NCBI GenBank assembly: GCA_964023205.1
Contig: OZ026840.1
Span: forward strand, 14,984,454-15,048,453
From: Lutraria lutraria
Taxonomy: Eukaryota > Mollusca > Bivalvia > Venerida > Mactridae
DNA length: 64,000 nt
Direction: 5' to 3'
Numbering within the stretch: the first letter of the stretch is position 1; the number at the start of each line of letters is the position of its first letter. The notes below the pieces were generated by a model. That model searched no databases. It had not been told where the DNA came from and saw only the letters and a list, made by a program, of their open reading frames with translations. Below, in pieces: positions 48,007 through 61,700 of this stretch. Made by a program: the position numbers and the translations under genes.

Positions 48007-50369
48007 ACCATTGTACATTTGTATATACATGTATACAATTAATGTATTATGGTCCTAGTTAAACTTCAATTTTAGGTCAGCAATGTTATTGTATACATGG
48101 AAGATCCCATTTTCGAATGTTTAGGTAACACAAATACTATTGTAATGTGATATAGAGCAATCTATGAATCTTTGCTATCACTGTCCTCTGTGGTGCAGTT
48201 GGTAAAGCATAAGGTAAATGAATATTGAGGACTGCATCTGATATTAGTCATCATTCTTTATGTTTCACTTTTTTCATTTTAATAAAAGTTAAATTTACAT
48301 ATATCGATAAAAAAGATGTTTAAAAGTTATTTTTGTATTTGTATTGTTGCGTAAAATTATAAAAAATAAAATAACCTCATATGGATAATTAGCATTTATA
48401 GATTTATTTCAATTGTGGTGTAATTATATAATTAGTAGAAACCGGTTTAGATATTTACTATAGATTTTGAATTGTTTTTGCATTCCGGATGTCGTTCAAT
48501 AAAATCTGTAAAAGAAATAAAAACTCTGAGAAATTCACGGTGTCGTTATTGAATAATTTAGTCTTTTAATTGTATTTATTTTGATATTTCAGTTGTCAAT
48601 GTTTGTTAAAATGGTAAGTTGTTGTGTTGACATTTTGTGGAGCTTAAAATTCATCAATAAACTAGAACTCATTCCAGATCTTGTTTACTTTACAAAACGG
48701 TTATTTTCATTATGATTGATTATTATGATTGATTATTTGCAGTTTCTATCTTCCTGTAGGAAGGATGGTATTTGTCATCCATCTTAGATTTATGGTCAGC
48801 TCGGTTGATAGACTACAGACGTCAGCTGGTATATTTGAAAGGCGGTTGGTTCAAGCAATATGCAAATTTTAAAATATTACATGTAGTTCATTAACCACCA
48901 TTTCTTAATCAAACATAAAGAAGGGCTGGTAAGCTTTGCTTCCGAAATTAGGGCACAATAATTTTTTACTGGATATTTGGTAGGCCGAACAGAAGAGACA
49001 GAGCTCTTCCGAACTGTTCGATTAGTCGTCTTCTAATTTTAGAAGATCTTCTATCTATTCCGCCTGATGGTCAGAAGAGATATTAGTTACATGACCAAAC
49101 AGCATTGTTTACAATGTCAGAGTGTGTAATAGATTATCCACACGGTTTAAAGAATATTGGTTTGATGGTTAGTTTTAGTCATACGCAGACATTTCGGCTG
49201 CGATTTGAGTTCGATTGGGTTTCTATTCTGTGCTCTGTTAGCCACAGGCAGAAGTAACGGCGAAATCGGGTCAAATTCTAGCGTTTCTTGTTCGATTTCT
49301 CGGTAACGGATAGTCTAGGAACTTAGTTTTGGTCTTATTTTGTGCAGAAATATATACCCGAAACCGCTGCAATCTTTGATTTGAAGAATTCGTCCGTATT
49401 GCTTTATAATGTTGTGTTTTGTAAAGGCGGTGATCATTCACCGAAACGTATTTCTTTTTATATATATACTTATAGTATATACATAATGTATATACCAATT
49501 GAATGGGGTAGAATTTTGGGACAATTTTTTTTAGGATAACTATGTGTTAAGTTATGGTGTTTTATGTAAAACTTATTACAATTTTACCATCCCAGGTCCG
49601 TTATTTCTTCCTGTGCTATTAGTCGGCGTATTCTCTTCTTACGAGAGTCCAATCGAACCGGCCTGGTGACTCGGGAATGCTAGTGAGTTCAAATGTCGCC
49701 GTTCAAAATCGTGAAACGGTTAATGCGCAGGTTTTAGCCTCGGTTCAAATATAGAAAATACAAGGAACCCATTAACGTGAATAAATGTGATAACGATGTG
49801 ACTAGAAATTCCGTTCCTTGGTTGTTAATTACTTGTAATTATTCTTTTATGTTTCGTGAATAGAGTGTGGACATAAATAGTCATTCCATTAATGTTTCAC
49901 GAGACTGTCAACAATCAGCAAAGAAACTTAATTTCCGTTTTAATGTAACGGAAAAACATCGCGTGTTTTAACTCTATAACATTTTGTAATTACTTTGAAA
50001 TGTTCGTGAGTACGTGAGACAATTCGTCTGGACATTCAAAATACAAATCTATATCTAATTAATCCGTAATTTCACTTATAAATATAAATGCTTGCCGTAT
50101 GCTAATTGTCACATACATGTAGTTGTTTATGGTGAATCAATATCCTAGCAGACGTTATGAATATTTTCTCCAAGTGATTGTCGTCTGTTGCAAATTTTTC
50201 TCTCAGATTTGATATTGTCCTACATTAATAAACCTGGGTCAAGCTCGGTGTCCTAAAACGCTAGTATACAGTTTGAGTTGAGATTATTGATTAGAATAAA
50301 TGAAACTACATGTAGTTCAATTAATGATGTTAAGTGTTAAGTTCAATTATCTTAGTTCACTGAGCAGAT

Positions 50370-50627
50370 TTTGTTGTTGTTTGATTCTTTGTTTGATTGG
50401 GATTGTACGCCTTTTCAACAGTCAAAGTCATATGAGGCGGACAGTTCACCTAAGCATCGTTCCTGGGAAGAACCAGTACTAGACTACCATCCTCCGTAAG
50501 CAACTGCTTACTTTCTCACATAAAGTGTCATGGTCAGTAGCGCGGCTCGAACCCACGACCCTCTATCAGTGAGAGGTGACAGTGATTTGAAGTCAGCGAC
50601 GTTAACCACTCCACGGAGGCGGGTCTC
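50370..50627 (-). mobile_element. tRNA-derived SINE, near full length
   Basis: Same family as 19187-19411: body ACAGTCAAAGTCATATGAGG, GAAGAACCAGTACTAGACT, B box complement GGCTCGAACCC and head CAGCGACGTTAACCACTCC. The A box is damaged. Confidence 0.82.
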
Positions 50628-51278
50628 ACTGAGAAGGGTTTAGTGAGAAGATGAATAGGTTATAACAATCATACCATATTGACAAAGTTTCAGTGAAAAA
50701 AGTTCAACAATAATCAATAGGCTATCTTGATATCCTAGAATAAGTGTATCATATTTCTTATCAGAGTATATACTCAACTTTTCCATTGTCACATAAATAA
50801 CTAATGATTTATTGCTTGTACATAAAATAATGTGTTACAATAATGGAAATTTCTCAACAATGCACATGTATATATATCCCTATATAGACTCAGGTTTTGT
50901 GAATAATAAACATATAAATCCTGTAGGAAAAGAAGTACATGTATACCTAAAAGTTCATTCACGTGTGTACTGACAGTGTTAGTACTGATATAATATCATA
51001 TAGATTGGTATATAACATAAATAATAAATATTGTAAAGAATGTACAATGAAGACAAATGTTAAATTTTCTGCACTGGATAGAGATAAGCTATACTGTTTT
51101 ATCACTGATTATACATGTATATATATTTTTATTTTAAATTGACATCGAGGAGAAGTAACAGAAAGTATAAAATTCGCTTACATTACAGTGCATGTTTTAT
51201 TAAAATATCAAACTACATGTATTATAAGGTTAATTACTTGCAAGTTAACATAATTGATGCATGCAGGAGAACGTGTCT

Positions 51279-51478
51279 NNNNNNNNNNNNNNNNNNNNNN
51301 NNNNNNNNNNNNNNNNNNNNNNNNNNNNNNNNNNNNNNNNNNNNNNNNNNNNNNNNNNNNNNNNNNNNNNNNNNNNNNNNNNNNNNNNNNNNNNNNNNNN
51401 NNNNNNNNNNNNNNNNNNNNNNNNNNNNNNNNNNNNNNNNNNNNNNNNNNNNNNNNNNNNNNNNNNNNNNNNNNNNNN
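51279..51478. other. Assembly gap, 200 Ns
   Basis: Exactly 200 consecutive N, so the true length is probably unknown. The open frames that cross it are meaningless. Confidence 0.99.
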
Positions 51479-51761
51479 GCCAAATTAAATAATAAATTTG
51501 AATAATATGAATAATATAACAATCCAGAGACAGAACTAGTTTTTGGTATAAATTATAAATATATTAGATATACATAATTATGATTAATACACATTTAACT
51601 GAAAGTTGTTTTAAATAGCAAGTTACTGTAAATAAAATATACATGTACAATATAAGAAAGACTATATGTCTTTTTGTGAATTATTGTGCCACTTTCTCCA
51701 TAAATGGTGCTATACTAATTTAAAACAGACTTAACTTTATGTATACATTACACCACCACTG

Positions 51762-51771
51762 CCATATATGG
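51762..51771. promoter_or_regulatory. CArG box (SRF-type site), upstream of actin
   Basis: CCATATATGG is a perfect CC(A/T)6GG, about 385 bases before the TATA box of the actin gene. CArG boxes bind serum response factor and drive many animal actin promoters. Function here is inferred from position. Confidence 0.5.
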
Positions 51772-52080
51772 ATTTCATACGGTTAAACATAAGTATGATC
51801 TATTTTAGCTTCAACTAGATATATCTATATTTAGACATGCAGGTAATAATATACTGATCAAGTTTAGTTAGTATACTTCAATCGATGACAACGCAAAGTT
51901 TGTTAAAAATAAATCGACTCGGTAAATAATTAACTAAGACGCCTCTCTTTTGTTCATCTCTATAATTTACTGGTAAACCGTATCATTGCTATATTTAGCG
52001 GCTCGTTTGTTAACTTTGACATGACTAAGTATCGCTTACCTATCACAGACAAAAATATCAATTATGAGCAACTTTATTTA

Positions 52081-52090
52081 CCATATAGGG
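52081..52090. promoter_or_regulatory. Near-consensus CArG box, actin promoter
   Basis: CCATATAGGG, one mismatch to the CArG consensus, 57 bases upstream of the TATA box, the usual place in actin promoters. Confidence 0.5.
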
Positions 52091-52146
52091 CGATGCTTCC
52101 ACGAAAAGGTTGACACATTAATTTGTGCAATCATTTGAAACAACCC

Positions 52147-52154
52147 TATATATA
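52147..52154 (+). promoter_or_regulatory. TATA box of the actin gene
   Basis: TATATATA. A transcript starting about 30 bases downstream would give a short untranslated exon ending at the donor ACT/GTAAGT (exon end 52254). The intron 52255-52505 ends ttttttcag four bases before the ATG. Confidence 0.65.
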
Positions 52155-52509
52155 CATGGACCTTCTGACGGGGTCTCAAAAGCTAACAAGAAGTTGAAAG
52201 GACGATTAAAACAAAAATATTATATTTGTCAGCACCAGTGCCGAACGCAATACTGTAAGTACATGTACTCATTTAATCAGCTTTTAAATAACTAAACCAA
52301 TAGAAAAAATCATTTTGCAAGTTGGAAAATTTGAAGTCTTGTGGTAATACAAAATATTTGCTTTTTTCTTCTTTTAATCGTGTTTGTATGAGTACATTAA
52401 ATTGATCGAATCGAAAAATTGATAGACAAAATTGATCCGTGCATGGGGGTGAATTTTTTTTTTAATGTTAATGCATATCACTTATATTATTCCTCCTTTT
52501 TTCAGAATC

Positions 52510-53645
52510 ATGAACATATTCGAGGATGATATAGCTAGTGTTGTCATTGACAACGGTTCTGGTATGTGTAAGGCGGGGTTTTCCGGTGATGACGCCCCTA
52601 GAGCAGTATTCCCTGCCGTGACAGGTCGTCCGAGATACGACTGTTGGATGGCGGGTATGGGTGTAAAAGATACTTATATAGGGGACGAAGCACAAAGTAA
52701 TCGAGGTATCCTTGCTCTGAAGTATCCACTGGAACACGGTATCGTCACCAACTGGGACGATATGGAAAAGATTTGGCATCACACCTTCTACAATGAACTC
52801 AGAGTTGCGCCAGAACAACAACCGGTCCTGCTCACCGAGGCACCTCTTAATCCAAAGCCAACAGGGAAAGAATGACTGAAATCATGTTTGAGACATTTAA
52901 TACCCCCGCCTTCTATGTAGCGATACAGGCGGTTTTATCATTGTACGCATCCGGAAGAACCACGGGCGTTGTCTTTGATTCTGGTGATGGCGTCTCACAC
53001 GTTGTACCAATATACGAAGGGTACGCACTCCCACACGCCATTGAACGACTGAATCTCGCTGGACGAGATTTGACATCAAATCTTGCGAGAATCCTGAATG
53101 AACGCGGATACAGCTTTACAAGTTCTTCAGAAATGGAGATCGTCAAAGATATCAAAGAAAAAATCTGCTATTCAGCTCTAGATTTCGAACAAGAGATGGT
53201 CACTGCAGTTAAATCATCAGCCATTGAGAAAAGCTATGAGCTTCCGGACGGTCAGATTATTACAATTGGTAATGAGAGATTTCGATGTGTGGAACCAATG
53301 TTCCAACCTTCTTTCATCGGTATGGAAAGTGCTGGAGTGCATGAAATTCTATACAATAGTGTCATGAAATCTGATATTGACATCAGAAAAGATCTGTTAC
53401 ATAATGTGGTGTTATCTGGTGGTTCAACAATGTTTTCAGGAATGGCCGATAGGATGAAGGTTGAACTTGAGAATCTTGTACCAAGCTCCATGAATGTGAA
53501 GGTGATAGCTCCACCTGAGAGGAAGTACTCTGTATGGATTGGTGGATCTATACTCTCATCTTTGTCAACATTCCAACAAATGTGGATCTCCAAACAAGAA
53601 TATGACGAATGTGGTCCAAGCATTGTTCATAGAAAGTGTTTCTAA
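52510..53645 (+). pseudogene. Divergent actin with a one-base frameshift
   Basis: Start ATG 52510 ([18 protein letters not shown]) just after a splice acceptor. The first frame reads actin through [10 protein letters not shown], then one G is missing between 52857 and 52858 (AAGCCAACAGG where AAGGCCAACAGG is expected), and the frame ends at TGA 52873-52875. The second frame resumes from [20 protein letters not shown] (52872) and runs to the canonical C-terminus [10 protein letters not shown]. With the base present the protein would be full length, about 377 residues. Nucleotide-binding motifs are kept ([19 protein letters not shown]). The DNase-I-binding loop is unusual: [12 protein letters not shown] in place of RPRHQGVMVGMG. 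No coding intron. Promoter, 5'UTR intron and poly(A) signals (53700, 54169) look intact, so either the gene was lost recently or the base is a sequence error. Confidence 0.85.
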
Positions 53646-55726
53646 ATTGTTTGTGACAAAACGTTCAAACTTGTGCTTAACATTGTGACGTCACAGTGCA
53701 ATAAAAAACATTTGTGAAATGTCAAATCATAAAGAAAGCAGAGTTCACCATTCGGAACACTTCGGAATTTCCGTAAGCTGCCAATGATCTATGTAACAAA
53801 AAGGACCTGAGATATGCCGATTGCACTCTTTACCGAATTAAGACGGTTATCGTTCTTGCTATGTGTAATCGTTCGTGAAAAACGATCAGGAGATTGCCAG
53901 ATGTTTGTCTGTCATTTATCTAAATATTTCCAAAATACGGTTATGAATATGTCTTTCGTACCAAATACATGTATATACACGATATTTACATTCCTTCATT
54001 AAATGTATTTACATGTACATGTATTTCATTTCTTTGTTTGTATACAAATGTATATATCTTTTATATTTCTACAGGTTTTAAATATCATTTTTGTTTTTAC
54101 TGATTTAAATCGTTATATTGTCATCTGTAAATAACTTCTACATCCTATTTACGTGTTTATTTATGTTCAATAAAATACACAGAAAGTAAAACTTCTTTTA
54201 TTATTTATTTTATCTGAAGGAAGAAAGTGTTATAACTAAGATTATGGTTTAGTTACATTTTCGTAGATACCATTCACGAAAACACACAAGAGAATGTTTT
54301 GTATAGTATATTTTGAAATTCTTGTATATAACTGTGATAGATCTATGTACTTATTCGCAAACATATGCATATGATATCATACGATACTAAAATTGAAATG
54401 TTTTTAAAAATAGCGCACAATATCACCTACAACAACAAAGGAATGTTTTCAATATTTTATCAAATGGCTTCGAATGTTTAACATCCCGTAATTCTTATGT
54501 TATTACTCATTATTCTAAATTAATTTTGATTCTTCAATAGTAGTCAATATATGAAACAAAATATTTTATATAAGTTTGCATATTAAGATGTACCATGCTA
54601 GGTCCGACATTGCATTTACTTCGCAAAACCAAGGGTGGTCCGATATATAAATCATACGATGGACGAATATTGAAAACATCATCGGTCCTAGGTCGACTTG
54701 GTGTAAAATGCTTGCTGTGTAGCCGTGTATGAACGTGTATTTGCTTTTTCCAACGATTTGTTTTCTTTCAGGCACATTTTATATAGCCTACCTTATACAA
54801 ATACAAGTATGCTGTTCTGTTTGAAACTTATTCGGTCTCGAATTATTCTTCTGTGTCCGGAATGCTGACGAACATTCAAATAAAACTATACTATTGTTTG
54901 CGTTCGCTAATTGAAACTGCATCCGATGAGAACAAATACATTTCTTCTTTCCTTTAATTGTCTCTTTTGAAATACAAAAAGGTACTATTCAGCGTGTATA
55001 CATACATGTAACAAGAACAAACATATGTCAATGAATAAATCATAAAAAATAAATGCACAATTGTATATAATAATTTAAAAAGAAAGTGCCATTGCACTCA
55101 CATCTACTACAGGAGCATGCACCACTTTTTACCTAGAACGTCTCAGGTGCGTTTTGGGGGCCACATAAACCATCTTTTCACCCCAAATCATCGGAATCAT
55201 GGACGTTATATGCCTTTATAAATATTATGGCAGTTTTGAAACAATAAAGATATATTTTACCATACGTTAAGTATAAACATTCTTTGCTGAAATCTACAAG
55301 CGATAGGATCGAGGAATCTGATCGATGCCCAACTCCCAGTTTCACGAACAAAGTTGAGTAGAAACTCAATAATGGACTCAAGTGTTTTTTCTGTCTAAAA
55401 TTTTGTGTCTTTGACCAGTAGTGTTACATCTTGTTTCCTTATTCACTAAGATCATGTTAAACATGATAGCATAAAATATTTTGGGTCTGATCTAAAAACT
55501 CCATTTTCATTTGAGTCAAAATAACAGACTCAAATCAATTTTATTGAATTAAACAATATCAAAACATTATAGCTTCTGATAAAATTGTGGGAAATTGTTA
55601 TTAGACCACACTTGTAATTTCTTTTACTACCACATTCTGAATTTTTACGTCGCCGCTGTTATAGTGCTCCAGACTGCATTTTGTTTAATGATAATCACGA
55701 AGTGCTAATAAAACGCTTCACCGAAA
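53646..55726. other. Actin 3' flank and spacer to TADA1
   Basis: AATAAA at 53700-53705 and 54169-54174 are candidate actin poly(A) signals. 55120-55330 matches 46190-46560, a dispersed repeat (shared ACGTCTC, CACATAAACCA, ATTATGGCAGTT, AAATCTACAA). No gene is seen otherwise. Confidence 0.5.
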
Positions 55727-58700
55727 ATGGCAGCTCCCGTAGATTTGCATTTGGCTAAAAGTAAATTAGCGGATTCTCTTGGAAGTGACATGAAAAGGTG
55801 ACATTGAAAATGAATGTGTGTTTTACATTGTCTATGGCAAATGCAATGGTATGCCGATATGTAAATAAAACTTAAGGAAAAAAACGATCAATGTTACATA
55901 TTTACGCGACTATGTTTATGAATTCAGTCTGAAGTTAGTTCTGTCACTATTGTTAGATGACATCAGCAGTGTTTGACACTAACTTTTTGAACATGGTGGT
56001 CCACAGGACCGGTAACTTCTCAAACCTACCGGTCCTTCAACACTTTCACAGGTCCTTCAATTTTAGTGATAATCTAAAATAAAAAAAACCCAATGCAACA
56101 GAGCGTTCTCGCATCCCATTTTTATTGATGTAAAGTAATTGTCAGTTTAATCAGGCTTACTATGGGCCTTACTGTGGGAATAATTACCTGGGTCTTCAGT
56201 GGTGGTAATCGTTACTCTAAGTGTATATTACTAAGACCACAAGCACGTCTTGTCTATCGCTCGCCAGGCTACCGAATGACTTCGCGCCATATCAGATCAG
56301 ATCTCGTAAAGCGTCTCTAGTTACGAGATCGACCCAGATCACGCACCGACTTCCGGAAGAGCGAATCGGCCGCTTATGCAAATTCACTACACTCCCCCCG
56401 ACTTTATAAATTGGAGGGGTCTCCAAGGGGTTCCACATGATCTAAGGGATTGCCACCCAGATGTAGGTGACAACCATGCGAAGACATCTTCTTCACCTGG
56501 GTAGGCACCACTTTGTGGGTGCCATCCAGGGCTGGCTCTTTCTTCACTCTGCCCACTCCTGTATTAGAGAGTGGTCTTCCCCACTCCCGTATTAGAGAGT
56601 GGGGTGCCGTCTAACGTTGCCGTCTAAGTGAGGGTAACCTGTAGAACCTTCAGGCAATTTCGCCCTAATTTCCCAGGACTTCCTCTCAGGTCTCTTCTCT
56701 TATTACTTTTGGCGTAGGTGGCGACATAATTTGCTACATCGTATGTACTATTCTGATTGTTTCTTTTTAAATAAAAGCAATTGTAACTTATATGAAAGAT
56801 TTTGTTCATATTCATTCTAATAAGTCACTGCAAGCCTTTTCTGTATTGAAGATATTAAATGATTAAGAATCATGTGCATTTACTCAAATAAAACTGTAAT
56901 GATTTACTTATAAGACTATTTTGTCATTAATCTAAAATGATTAGGTCTACAACAGCTTCGTACCTTACTAAGTAATCCAGTAACAAATTTTTCACACACA
57001 AAAATTGTGTGACACATTCAAATTACGAAATTCCTGTTCAATTTATTATGGGAGTAAAAAATTAACCAGAGAGCAAGATATACGTCATTTGATTGACAGA
57101 TAGCATCATTCATGACCTCAGGACTTTACACTAACTTTAAACCTACTTAATTTCAGCAGTGCTAAAAATAGAGAATCAATATAGTGGTGCACCAGTTCAA
57201 CCCGTTTGTGCAAAAATATGTGTGGACATAAATTATTGCGTTTTTGTGCTCTGAAAGTGTCCAAGCGATGATACTTTTTTTGGTTACTCGACCATAAGTC
57301 GAGTTGGATTTTACGGACAATTTCAGGACCCATATTTGATCGACTTATGGCCGAGTATTTACAGTAATCTGGATTCTTTACACTTCTTTGGTGGCATGAG
57401 TATGCAAAAAATCGCTGAAGCACTTGATCAAAAATAATTTTTGCAACAACAAATACTAGAGCATGAGTTGACGAAGGGGTACGACTACGAGTCGATTGAT
57501 TCGTGTATGAGTTCAACAGTCTCTTACACGCACTTTATTATGCTGATACGTCATAGTTATGTCTAAAAATAGATACATAATTCTGGCCCTGTACCCTGCA
57601 TATATAAAACACCGCTACTGGTAAACGTTGTTAACTGAGATTATGCTGATACGTCGTAGTTTATATCTATCTTAAGAATGGGATTTCCTACTTGCAAAAT
57701 CTACCGGACACCCGGGCCGACCAGGTCGCGGATGTCATCGGTCCTTGGTGATTTCTGTCGGTCTCTGACCGACAGACTAGAGGAAGTGTCAAACACTGCA
57801 TCAGTGTCAGTTTCGTTGTGTGTTTTTTTTAAACAACAACAATTTTAGACTTGAGATTAGATTGATACGAGATGAATACATAGCAGATTCCTCTGAATAC
57901 ATTTGTTTCACTAAACTTCCAGTTATTGTTTTAAAGTAATGCTTCATTATTCAAAATTTATTGCACTTGTTGTCCCGATTATTTCTGTGTAATTGAAGAC
58001 AAGATCTGCTAATTAATGTATTATTGTTAAGTGTATGAACTTTTATCAAATGTTGTGCATTCTATCTTCACGAAAATGTCTGGAACCAGATTGTATTTGG
58101 TGCAGGGCTAAACAGTATACTCTAACCTCATATTTCTGCAGTACCCATATATGCTCTGCTCGGTGTATCATATTTCTTGTATAAACAGAACGATGTGCCA
58201 CCTGTAGGTCACCTACTCTCACTAAGAGGCCACTTTTGTTTGGTTCCTATATTTTTGGCAATAACTTTGTCCCATTATCTTTTCATTTTAATGCAAATAC
58301 CTTCATTTGGCAGATTACATCATCAATACATGAATATCAACTTATTGTCAATGCTCATACACACCTGCCCAAAATGGCTTCCTACATATTGTTTTATCCA
58401 TGTCTCTTTTTTATTGACAATTACCGGTCGTCTGTTTTGCACTTACCCATGACATCACTCGCATATTGATTGACAGTTAAAATTACTCTGTTATTTGCAA
58501 TTATTTTAGCAATAATTATGGTGCTAGTCATAGTGGTTACATCCGAAGTTTAGAAATATAAGTATGTACCTTTAAAAATGGCAGGAGCCATTCAGTCAAA
58601 CCTGTCAGAATGTATTTTGGAACATTCACACTTAAGTAAGCAAAATACATGTCGTATTCAATAAAAGGAGATGAATATCAATTGATTAATGTAATGTAAG

Positions 58701-61700
58701 GTCTTTAAGTGTAAAATTATTTATTTTTTATGATAAATTTTAGAAAATATGAGGCGCAAGTATATTTTGGTAGAAAGGTTACGTACAGCTTGTGTTTGTT
58801 TTCCTTTCTAAACCTACTTTAGATATAAATTGTTTTATTTGTTTTTGATTACATGTATGTTTTTATCAATTTTGATAATAGAATGCCATTTGTCAGTCAT
58901 TCATAAATTATGTAAGTTTTGATTATTTTAAGAATATTTACAATGTAATGTATTATTGTTCTATTTCAGCTACTTGCATCACTTGAAGTCATGGTTTAGA
59001 CAAAAGGTAAATATGTTATGCCTTTAATTAGTATATTATCATCTGAACATCTGGATATTTTATTTTTAATCTTATCTAAAAAAAATGAAAATGGCTATAT
59101 TACATACAATGATGTGATTTATAACAAATTGCATCTGCATTAGCAATAAGAAATTGTTCTGTGAAATGAGTGACATTCAAATTTGAAAAGTTCTATTAGT
59201 GGCATTGAAGCAAGGAACTACCTATCTCGTATTTAATTCATGTATTTGAAATATTAAACAATCATTGTTGAAATGTAATATTAAAAATTATCCATACATT
59301 CCTTTATGTGAGAAAGTAGGCAGTTGCTTATGGAGGACGAGAGCCTAGTATTGGTTCTTCCCAAGAACGATGCTTGCTTAGGTGAACTGTCTGCCTCATA
59401 TGACTCTGACTGTTGAAAAGGGGCGTAAAACCCGATATATATAAACAAAATCCATACATTCAGTGACACACTCTGAATATTTACAGATTGCAAAAGAAGA
59501 GTTTGACTTGGAAGCTAGAAAACTGCTTAATTCTGAAACAGGTATGTATTGCTGATCTTAAGTTATTAAATGCTTCATTTAAGTTTAATCCCAATAAAAC
59601 ATTAAAAGCTGATCAGTAACAAATTAATTACATTGTTAACAGGACCAAAACTTTGTCTTAACTATTGTAATTTATATATCGAGGGCTCAGTGCAACACTG
59701 TCGTAACTTGTTCTTGTTTCAATATGAGTTACGACACTGTTGCGTTGAACCCTCGATTTGCTAGTGTCTTACAAGGGATACATTATTAAGATATAAAATA
59801 TTGTTGGTATTTCTAGGCATTGATCAGTTTTTATCACCATCCAGATTTCATTAATCTTAAAGCCCCATTAGCTTTTTGCTGTAGAAAAATATATGCAAAA
59901 AACATTTAGTTGTTCAGTTGATATTATCCCGAGATAATTATTACCTACGAAACAAGCCCTTTTTCATCTGAAAACACTAATTTCACTGTGATTTAACTTG
60001 AAATATGTAGAGCGTGTGACGTCACTTTACTACATGTGCATAGTATGACTGCGGGAAAACATAGGTGTTCTATAAATAGAATTTATTTCAATGATATTGA
60101 AAAGAATACGAAAGTGGTTTCGGAAACATTTTTTCTTGTTATAAAGTATGCACGGGAGGAAAACACAACGGATTCCTCTGTTATAGAACAAACAGAAACT
60201 ATTTGGACCAATAAATTTATAAGATTATGGGACTTTAAGGAAACTCATGAAATACTTTTATTGTTCTCTTGTGTTTCAGTGCATCTTCACAATGAGTTTT
60301 TATTGGCAATTTTCTCCAAATGTTATCCATACACATCTCTTGGTAAGTGTAATATTTACTGGTATTTTATCTCCGAAACTTCAATTTTGTTTGCTTTATG
60401 CTACAATGAACTGGTCTGGTGAGTGGCCAGATGTTTGTCCGTCTATCTGTTAAAAACTTCAAACTCAAATGAGTAATCATGACAAGAGTAGGTCACATGG
60501 TTTGGAGGTGCACCATACTCCTGGCCGTAAGGTCTGGAACAAAAGTGATTGATATAAACTTAAAAAACGTTGACAAATGAAGAAATAATACTAGTTCGTA
60601 AATTTGTGTGTTTTGTTGTGCAATCCAAATTGATATAAACTTAGTCATGTTTAAACAGTAATTATCCAAGAATAATCATCATTGAGAGCATGTATCTCAT
60701 ATGTACTTCTTAGTTAAAAAGTAAGGGCATATTAGTAACTATATCAATGAACAACTTGCTTGTTGAAAACCCAGAACTGGTGAAATAAACTTTGACAGAT
60801 AGTAAATTTCTTATAAAAAGTATGCAGTGATATTTTGGTGAGGCAATATCTTATAATGTTTTAAAGGTAGACCTTAAAATATTTTCTTTCCGAACTGATT
60901 CATTTGTATTTGGTACACATCAAATAAAGATATATTTCATGCGACTTCACTTTTTAATGCATACTTTTAGGTCCAAAATCTCCCCCTGGTCTCAGTCACT
61001 CTTCAAGTAAATTATCAAAGAAAGGGAAGTTAAAACGAAGGGCTACCAATGTCAGGAGTTCATTCCAGGTATGTAATCATTTGTGTACAGTCAAATCTCT
61101 GTTAGTGGCCAACTCAGGATACTGACCACCCTGTAAATAATGGTCATTTTGGTGTCGCCTGACTAGGCGGCACATAGGTATTACTTTGTCGGCGGCGTCG
61201 TCCCCTTTTGCTTGTCTGGAACATAACTTTGTCACCATAAGTTCAAATGACTTCAAACTTGGTGTGCATGTTTCTTGTAATGATCCAAAGTGCAGTGCAC
61301 AAGAACCATAACTCTACCTTGTGCGGTTTTTGAATTATTCCCCTTTGATTGATTTTATTAGAGGATTTCTTGTCCGGAACATTACATTGTCCCCATGAGT
61401 TCGAATGACTTGAAAGTTGGTGTGCTTGTATCTTGCAATGACCTGAAGTGCAGTGCAGAAGAACAGTAACTCTACCTTGTGCAGTTTTTGAAATATTTCC
61501 CTTTGATTGATTTTATTAGAGGATTTCTTGTCCGGAACATAACTTTGTCACCATAAGTTGGAATAAAGCAGACAATTACTTAATAATTCCTTTTAATTGT
61601 TAAGAAACTTTCAGAAAGTGTAAACAGGCACAAAAGTATTCTACATAAAAGCAAGGTTAAGTGCACTTTGCAACATTTTTGCTCATATGTCACGTAAACT

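Larger units (their letters stand above)
45672..51278. other. Intergenic region between ARRDC-B and actin
   Basis: No protein-coding gene supported. Contains a MITE (46257-46440), a tRNA-like SINE head (46700-46770), a weak hAT-like segment (47571-48006), a full SINE (50370-50627), and unexplained AT-rich DNA. The short open frames near 49300 and 50300 have no recognisable motif. Confidence 0.5.

Noticed and set aside
48180..48215. Partial tRNA A-box string (GTGGTGCAGTTGGTAAAGC)
   Set aside because: No B box at the right distance.
51115..51522. Open frames across the N run
   Set aside because: Artefacts of translating unknown bases.
52468..53623. Antisense open frames opposite actin (60-123 codons)
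   Set aside because: Shadows of the conserved actin coding strand.
58177..58469. Overlapping plus-strand frames of 91 and 77 codons
   Set aside because: Inside TADA1 intron 1, no family resemblance; likely chance.
60036..60422. 128-codon frame spanning TADA1 exon 4
   Set aside because: Only 60280-60342 is exon; the rest is the TTAA MITE and intron read through by chance.
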